From: Flabesymbios commensalis
Taxonomy: Eukaryota; Annelida; Polychaeta; Terebellida; Flabelligeridae
Length of the DNA stretch: 64,000 nt
NCBI GenBank assembly: GCA_964017125.1
Contig: OZ024903.1
Location: forward strand, 63,218,578-63,282,577
Reading direction: 5' to 3'
The notes below the pieces were generated by a model. It was given only the letters and a program-made list of their open reading frames with translations. It made no database searches and had not been told where the DNA came from. The translations under genes and the position numbers were made by a program. Every line of letters begins with the position of its first letter. Position 1 is the stretch's first letter. Positions 52,801 to 61,800 of the stretch are shown piece after piece.

Positions 52801-55800
52801 GCCAAATGCGAAAATTTTTGCCATGTGGCGAAAGATTTTTGATGTCTTTAGCCACAGTGGCGAAGACAAAAACGAGATGCTTCTGCAATACTTGAGCCGT
52901 TTTCGCGGTAAAAATCGCGGGAAAAACGACTGCATTACCATCGTTTTTTTCTGACACAAACATGGCTATATTTTATTTTTTAATTCTCAATCAATCTTGC
53001 TAGCATCTTTCAATTTTGCAGATCTATAAATATAGCCATAATAGATGATATTATAGACAAAAGTCAACACAAAATATGTTTGTTTACACTCTCAACAAAA
53101 AAACAAAATGGCGGACGACCACAGCGTATGCCTATTCCTGTGATCTGTCCACTTGATAATATTATGCTGTTTTATACACACTGATCATGTGATGAATATA
53201 ATATCACTGTATCACAACCTTTGTGCTGTGAGTTATTTTGTAGCTGCATTCAATAATTTGTGTTTTACATTTTATTACCATCGGGCCATGGGAATGGATT
53301 AATTTCTTTACCTGTCACTGACACTGTCAGTGACCTATTAGCCTCAACAGACTAAGGAACTTGTGGTAGGCCTAGAACATTCATGAATAAGCAATCATTC
53401 AAGTACATTAGGAGTTAACACCACGCTGGGACAAACTCCTGTTTGTACAAAACTAAGCGATTAGTCTGGTCGGCTGCTCAGCACATTGCCTTTGCCTGAT
53501 ACTCCATTAAGGAGGAATGCGAAGTCATCAATCAAAGTGATTTATTGTCAAGAACAGGAAACGTTTAACACAGACTCAGATGGTCAGTGTAAAAAACTGA
53601 ATCCACTGTCACAGTACTGCAGTCATGACGGTTCCGGGTCAACTCGGACCCTAACCAACTCGGACCCTGCTACAAACAGTGTCCGAGTTGGTTCACGGCA
53701 GTGTCCGTGTTGGTAATGGTAGAATAGTGTCCGAGCTGGCATAGGGTCCGACACGTCTAAAACCAACTCGGACCCTACAAAGAATAAATATAAATGTATT
53801 TTAATTGCATTTTCAATTAAAATGATTTTTAAAGCACGGAAAGTTGAAAATGTCTGTCGCGTCAATCCAAACAAGCAACCATGCACTACCTAGTATTAAC
53901 ACAAAAAATATCTTTTAGCCAAAATAGCCTACTATTAAAATTAATGTGATTAATTTTTTAGCAATATCAGTTATTTAACAAAAATATCTTTTAACAATAC
54001 GGCCCATATTCAAGAACAAATATTAAAATATATCCAGGGGTCTAACTGTGAACTCACAGCTAGAGCCGCTCGTGAAATGCCAACAGCTTTGATGAGTTGC
54101 GAGTCTTTGGTGAACTCACCAGCTCCACCCCTTGCACCTCAGGTGTTGTGATGGGATTCATGTGAGTTGATCGCTAATTCAGACCTGTCAGCGAGAGTCG
54201 CTCGTGAAATGTCAACGGCTTTGATGAGTTGCGAATCTTTGATTATTTCGCTCCACTAATGCTCGCGAAATGTCAATGAAAAGGAATGTGTGTGGTGTTT
54301 TGATGTACTATTTGATGTTATTGATACATTTCCGCACAGTCATTAAAAAGTTATGAGCGTTTTTTCGGACCTTAGGGTTGAGATTGCTCTTAGTCACCGC
54401 CATGTTGTTTTATTTTTTCTAGTTTTGATAATTAATAAAAAATATTGTCACTGGTCATGCTGCTTGTATTGTCTTGTTCTTTTCTATTTTGATAAATAGT
54501 ATTTATTATTACCTTGTCCCAGGAGCAGACGTATGCTTAATAACAGGACTCACGATTTCCAATGTGAGGAAAACATGTATATTACATACTACATACGAAC
54601 GTATCACAGATAAAAGATATCACAGTATATACATTAAAAATATTAGCTAAAATATGCGTGGTAGAGTTTCTTTTTAAAAAAGTCATCTTTATTAACCCTT
54701 TAACCGCCAAATTATTAAAAGGCGGCAATGAATGTGACAATAATTAAGTGAAAAACCGAATAAAATCGGCACCGACGGTTAAAGGGTTAAACACGGTATA
54801 AAATGCAATTAACTACAACAGTTGATAAAACGCCATATAAAACGCAATTAGCTTCACCAGTAGATAAAACACCATGTAAAACTCAATTAGCATCAACAGT
54901 AGATAAAACAGCATGTAAAACGCAATTAGCATCAACAGTAGATAAAACACCATGTAAAACGCAATTAGCTTCAACACTAGATAAAACACCATGTAAAACG
55001 CAATTAGCATCAACAGTAGATAAACACCATGTAAAACGCAATTAGCATCAACAGTAGATAAAACACCATGTAAAACGCAATTAGCTTCAACAGTGGATAT
55101 AACACCACCTAAACGCGATTAACATCAATAGCAGTAGAGTATAGAGCCTATCAGCTGGGTCCGAGTAGTGTCCGAGTTGGTTATATAATGATGGGGTCCG
55201 AGTTGGTATAGGGTCCGAGTTGGTCTGGCGTAGTGTCCGAGTTGGTAGTGTCCGAGTTGGTCTAGTGTCCGAGTTGGTATAGGGTCCGAGTTGGTATAGG
55301 GTCCGAGTCGTCCGGTTACCGTCATGACATCCTTGACAACCACTGCTACTTGATTTATCCAAGCTGGAGCTTCTTGTCAAGACAATTTTTTTTTTTTTTT
55401 GGGGGGGGGGGTTCTAGTTACATGGTCCTCCAAAATAGGAAAGGCATAGGGGAACTTTTCTTAATTTAATTTTTTAAAAACTCATAAAATTGCCCCAAAA
55501 AGGCTATTTATACAAAAATACAGTCATAAAAAATTTTTAAAGGGACGTTTACAAAAAAAATCTTTCTTTTTTTTGAAATTGTCATAAAAAATCTAGGGTA
55601 GGTAAACCAAAATGTTGGCGGACAGCATGAAATGAAGGGCATGTTTTTTCTTTGGTAAGATGCAAAATCAATAGGCCTACTAGACCAGTATCAATTATCA
55701 CCAATATTTTGGATAGTGGGTTCATGATTACATTGTGGCTACAAGAAAGGAAATCTGGCTAAAACTTTTCAGAGGTTTTAGCCACAGTGGCTAAGACATT

Positions 55801-58800
55801 TTTCATCCTACCACCAACACTCAGTATCCAAATTCTGGGCTATTGTTGGCTCAGCATTGAGATGGTGGGCAAACATTAGCCCAGCATTGGGTCAACGTCT
55901 CCGTGCCGCCTGCATGATAGAGACTGCTGGACAGGCGGACAGAACCTCTGAACAGACGGACAGATCGCAACAGACACTGAGCAGACAGAGGTGTCCCCAC
56001 CTCTGTCTACAGAGAGCGAGACATAATTATACACTTGTCAACATAAAGAGTCTTAAAAAAAGCGATTTGCAAATGACAGAAAAATGCTTAAGCTCTTTTA
56101 AAAATCAACAAATATACACTTATGTAGGATAAGTACTGACGTAATAAAAATATTTAAATAGACAGACCTGCATTCATCTCTCTTGGACTGGGAAAAGGAA
56201 AAGGTTGTGGGTTGTTGATGGAGCTGAGTAAAGTATCTGTAAGGTCCATGATGTCACCTATATCTTCTGACATCAGCTGGTCCAGAGAAGATTGTCCCAA
56301 GTCTGGAAAATTGCTGCATGTCTGATATGAGAAAACGTTAAAAGAGGACAATACATAGTTACTGGCATAAATTATTCCCAAAAATCAAGTTCTGAAATAC
56401 AACTTAAACATAGTACTTTTAAAGAGATTAAACTTGATTTGACGACTCCCTGTTAGAACTAGAGGTGTAGCGATATGGTATCATGGCGATACGATACGTA
56501 TCACAATAAATGATACGCATGAAATTGTTGCAAGTTCCATATATGGAAATAAATTATATCATTCTAAGTGGATTTATTAATTAAATTGTTAGATCAAATA
56601 GCTGAAGATTTCCAAATTAAGAAAGATTTATATATCATATACATTCAGTATATTTTGCTGGTACACTATAGATAGAGAATTAATTAAAAGGATACAAATT
56701 ACTGATGTCGAGAATGGACACAATACCAGACATACAGGCTTTCCAAATGACGTCGAACCGACCTGGCATGTCCAAAAAAACACAGGTAGGTCCAGGAAAA
56801 TACCCAACCACCAACCAATCAGGTTATTTATTTATGTCATTTTTGTTTTCGGTCAGTTTTAGTGATCACAAGGTGAGAATCGACCACAGACCATTTTCTG
56901 TCTAGTGAATTTTTTTTTGATTTGGTAAAAGTTTCAAGTTTGAAGGACCTACTGTTTGGTGAAATTTTGAGCTTATGGGGAAAAACTGAAATAGCCAGTC
57001 AAAACATAATGTTTATTGGTAGTCAACTAGCATAGGCACTACTGGGAATATTTTATTTTGAAAATAGAATTGTGTATTTACTTTGATCACGAAAATATAC
57101 TAACAAGACATTCCTTCAATTGCTAAGGAAAACTGGAGTTTTCAAGTCAGATGTAGATATAAAGACTAGGGCCAAAGGCCTCATTCAATACTATATTTTA
57201 TTCAAACAGTTTTCACACCAAAATTGTGTTGATTTTGTACGGAGAACCTGAGGATTTGCAAAGCAAAACATGAACAAAGGAACATGTTTTCGAAGATCTA
57301 TAATTTAAAACAAAGCCCGTCAGCGACGGAAATAGGCCGCAGCCTCTAATCATCGTTTAAAAGTGAAAATCATTTGAAACAAGACCACACTCGACAAGAG
57401 CCTGCCACCATAATTGAAATTGTCCAAGAACTGGCTATTAGCAGTATGCAGTACAAAGCAAGATTATTATTGTAAAATGTGAAAAATCGTAATAAATAAG
57501 TCATTTCAGATATTTTTTCTGCCATTATTGAGCTTGTCTAAGACCTGGTTACTAGCAAGATGCAGAATAAATTTGTGAAGGATACATGAGAAACTTTTTT
57601 TCAAGTTATCGAGCCCACAAGGGAATGTTAATGCCGACGTCATTACCTCAATTGCAACAGCCCGACTTTTTTAATTTGAAAAAAATTAAAAGATGGGCTA
57701 AAAATGACCATAAGTCTGCCATTTAAAATTTAATATTGTTTAATTTTTTCAGGGTATAACCCCTTCGGAAATCTCAAATTTTGGTCAATAGTAATGGTCT
57801 AGCTATCTCGCATGTTTTTCCAGATATTACGCATATTAAAGTCAACAATGATGACAAGTCTGCCATTTTATATTTTATCCCCCCTGAAATTGCACATTTT
57901 ATTCTATGGTTTTAGGCTAGCTGCCTGGTACGGTTCTCCAGATATTACGCATTTTGAAGTGGATAATTGCCGCATGTCGCCATTTTTAATACAATCGAGT
58001 TAAACTTTTTGAGGACATATCCCTCCCTGAAACCGCACGCTTTGTTCAATAGTAATTGTTTAGTGATCTGGCACGCTTTTCCAGTTATTAAACATATTGA
58101 AAACAAAAGTGGCCACAGGTCAGGCATCTTGAATTTGATCAAGTTAATATTTTTCACGGTATATCCCTACTTGAAACCGCACATTTTGTTCAATAGTAAT
58201 GGTCTAGCTATCTGGCAATGTTTTCAAGTTATTACGTATATTTAAGTCAAAAGTGGCCGCAGGTCAGCCATTTTTTATTTGATCATATTGAAATTTCCAC
58301 GGTATATCCCCACCTGAAATCGCACTTTTTGCTCAATAATAATGGTCTAGCCACTGGTCCAGTTTTCCAGATCTCACGCATCTTAAAACAATAATGGCGC
58401 GATACATAAAAAAATGTCGAGTGATTCTCGTTTACAACAAAATTTGTCGGGCGAATGTGGCTGCAGGTCAGCTATTTTTATTTTGATCAAATTAAAAATT
58501 TTCATGGTATATCCCTACCTAAAATTGCTCATTTTGCTTAATAGTAATGGTCTAGCTATCTGGTCCGGTTTTCCAGATATTATGCATATTAAAAAAATGA
58601 TGGCTGATAATCTGCCATTTTGGCCTAGTTTCTGTCCTAATCTTGAACAATTTCGAGCTCATCCGAGATATTATTGAAATGAACATATACCGGTAGTCTA
58701 AATTTTGGAGCTAAAAAAATCTTGAGTGAATCGAGTCAACGAGAAAATTTATCGATCCGAAGTGGCCGAGGTCGGCCTTTTTGAATTTGATCATGTTGCA

Positions 58801-61800
58801 AATTTTCATGGTAAATCCCTACCTGAAAGTGCACATTTTATTCATTATTAATGGACTAGCTATCTGGTCCGGTTTTCGTGATGGTCTACCTATCTGGTCC
58901 GGTTTTCCAGATATTAGTTTCTGTCCGAATCTTGCCCAATTTCGAACTCACCCAAGCTATTAGTAAAATGGATATGGTATAAATTTTGAAGTGATACATA
59001 AAAAAATGTTGAGTATATCGTGTTGACAAGATAATTTGTCGATCGGGAAAAACTCAAGGTCAGGGGTCACAACAAGGTCAAATGTGAAATTAGTCAAGCT
59101 TTAGTCATGATTAACCTGTATGTGACTTTTAATGTGCATTCCAGTTACGCGAAACAAGTTATAGTGCTAAAAGTGGCTGACAGACGGACGAAAGCACCTG
59201 GTGACGACAATAGACATTCGGCAAAATTTTGGCTGAGGCCTTCCTTCCTTCCTTGGAACAAATCGGTGAAGTAGTTCAAGCTCTTGAGTGTAACATGTGA
59301 TTCGTCGGCCATCTTGAATTTTGTTGAAAAATGAAAAAAGAAAAACAATTCTCCTGACTTTTTTTCAGGGCCACTGAGCATACACAAAAGATAAAATTTG
59401 AGCTGTTTATGTATAATCATTTTACCAAATTTTGATAGTAGCCAAAATGAACAGAACTGAAATATCAGCTAAAATCCTAAAAAGTAAAAAATAAGTTTTT
59501 ATCATCCTAATAAAAAAAAAACTAATCAGCACACATCCAGGGTAGGCTTATTCCTTTGAGCCAAATATGAAACAAATCTATGAAGCAGTTCAAGCTCTAT
59601 ATCCGGGCAAATTCCCTAGGGCCAATATGCATACTACAAATATTTAGAAATAATCCGAGCAGTGGTGTATAGCTAAATTAATAAATTTTGTTGATAGCCA
59701 AAATGAACAAAACTGAGATATCCGCAAAAATTCTAAAACGGCGGCCATTTTGGATTTTGTTGGAGAAGCTGAAAAACACAGAAAAAAATTTACAGGGCAA
59801 ATTTCCTAGGGCCAATATGCATACTGCAAATATTTAGAAATAATCCGAGTAGGGGTGTATGGCTATATTACCAAATTTTGATGATAGCCAAAATGAGCAA
59901 AACAGAAATATCCGCTAAAATACTAAAACGTAAAAAAAGTTTTTATTATCAGAATCACACCAAAAGCTTTTCAGCTCACGGCCAGGGTAAGGTCTTTCCA
60001 TTAAACCAGCAATGAAACAAATCGATAAAGCAGTTCAAGCTCTAGAGTGTGCCATAGGATTTTGGCGGCCATCTTGGATTTTGTTGAAGAAACTGAGAAA
60101 ACGCAAAAAAAAATTTAGCAGGCAAATTCCTCAGGGTCAGTATGCATACTGCAAACATTTGGAAATAATCCGAGTAGGGGTTTTCGAGTGTGAGCAGAAA
60201 GAAAATGTGGCGGCGGGCGGACTTAGCAAAAACAATAAGTCTCCACCACCACATAGTGGTTGGAGACTTAATGACTGGATCAAAGCTTTGTGTTTGCTGA
60301 TGTAGACACGCACACATGTTTGAAATCGCGTGCGGCATGACTGTGGTATCGATATCAATTGCAAGAAAGTTATATATGTACCGTACAATAAACAGCAGAA
60401 AAACACAAATTTGCAGTTGAGTTTCTCAGTTCAATGATGAGTTACTAGACAGTCAAGTTATCAGCATGGGTGTAATATTTAGAAAACAAAAAAGGACTTA
60501 ACAATCAATAATGAAATGACTATAATACCTCTCCTTGTGCAGCTGTAGAAAGCAGCTGGTTTGAAATACTGTAAGGAGTCAATCTCTCTTTGTGGAACAT
60601 ACGCCATTTCATGTACTCTGCAGTAACAGATTCTAATCTTCTTTTCCAGTATTTACCCTCCAGCACTACAGCCTGAAACAACACAAATTACCGGTACACA
60701 GATGACAAGAAAAGATAACATAATGCTAATTGAATATTAAAAGACTTCCTCATAACGCAGCAGAATGAGAGAAGTAGATAGCTTTCTTTACTTTGCATCA
60801 ATTATAAAATTTAAACCTAACTACTCTCTTGTCCCTAATGGACTAACTGGTTCGTTTGTTAAAACCTATTTTGCATACAGGTTCCTTTGTTGTGGTAGGG
60901 TTTGTTTATTAAAAAAAAAAAATCGGGGGGGATTTACTAGACGACTCTGCAGGCTGAGCTTGGTGTATTTGGGCGTACTATGTGGTCAAAGGCAAGGATC
61001 AGATACATGATTGTACACAAATACCTGGATAATACAAAATGCACAGAATAGACTGATTGTCCAACTTTATCTCAGAAACCTTGACATAATTATCATGATG
61101 GGATTTTTTTTCAAGAGGTGCTTTTATTGTGGGGTCCCACAGGTCATATTAACCCTTTAAAGCCTGAATTTACCAATGTCATCTTCATCCACTATAGGCC
61201 GCGAATTGCTGTCGCAATTCTTGACTTGTAGTGGATGAAGATGATTTAATGTGGGTGAAAAAGTAAAGAAAATTGCCATGTATTGGTAAATCAGTTTCCC
61301 GGAAATTTTCGTTCTAAAACCCTGTATTTTAGAAAAATTAAGTCTGTTTTCAGGGATGTAAAATGATGCTTTAATGCATCTTGCGGGCTTAAAGGGTTAA
61401 CAAAAAAAAAGAAGATTTTTCCAACAGGTGATTTTATTCCCAACACTCTTCTATTAGGGACAAGAGTACATGATCCACATAATACAGGAGACTGATTTTT
61501 GCTTTATTGATATTTTAATTAAATTTGTAAGCACTATTTTCCAGTCCTGTGGCCGATGCCTCAGACAACATAGAAATATCTGTGAGCTACTGTTTGTGAC
61601 TATATACCAAGTCTGACAGGCAAAGATAAGTTCTAAACTGAATAAAATATTACTTAAATGAAAATATGGCACTCTACAAACTGTATTTCTTGCATCAATG
61701 ATTATAGACCCACAGACATCTAACATTTAATGATTTATACACAAAGACAATTTAGATATTGTAGTCTAGCTGTAGGGACATGCCGTATTTATTCTGACAA

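Larger units (their letters stand above)
53630..55320. mobile_element. Non-autonomous DNA transposon, 8-bp duplication, 12-mer clusters at both ends
   Basis: Flanked on both sides by GTCATGAC (53622-53629, 55321-55328). Ends GGTTCCGGGTCAACTCGG and CCGAGTCGTCCGGTTACC are imperfect inverted repeats. The 12-mer GTCCGAGTTGGT occurs seven times in the right 180 bp and, in both orientations and with variants, about five times in the left 150 bp. An 8-bp duplication suits hAT or Mutator-like families. The interior has no transposase but holds a TTAA MITE and a 39-bp minisatellite. Confidence 0.68.

Noticed and set aside
52442-52963. Overlapping 170- and 143-codon open frames
   Set aside because: They lie on opposite strands of a GC-richer intronic patch with internal repeats. 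No family match and no exon signals.
53113-53152. Kozak-like start 'aaaatggcggacgacc' followed by a possible donor
   Set aside because: The frame closes after 11 codons. No downstream exon or promoter signal is recognisable, and similar 'aaaatggc' strings are common in the repeats here.
54803-55045. 80-codon open frame KTQLASTVDKTPC repeats
   Set aside because: Product of the 39-bp minisatellite. The frame is lost where one unit is a base short.
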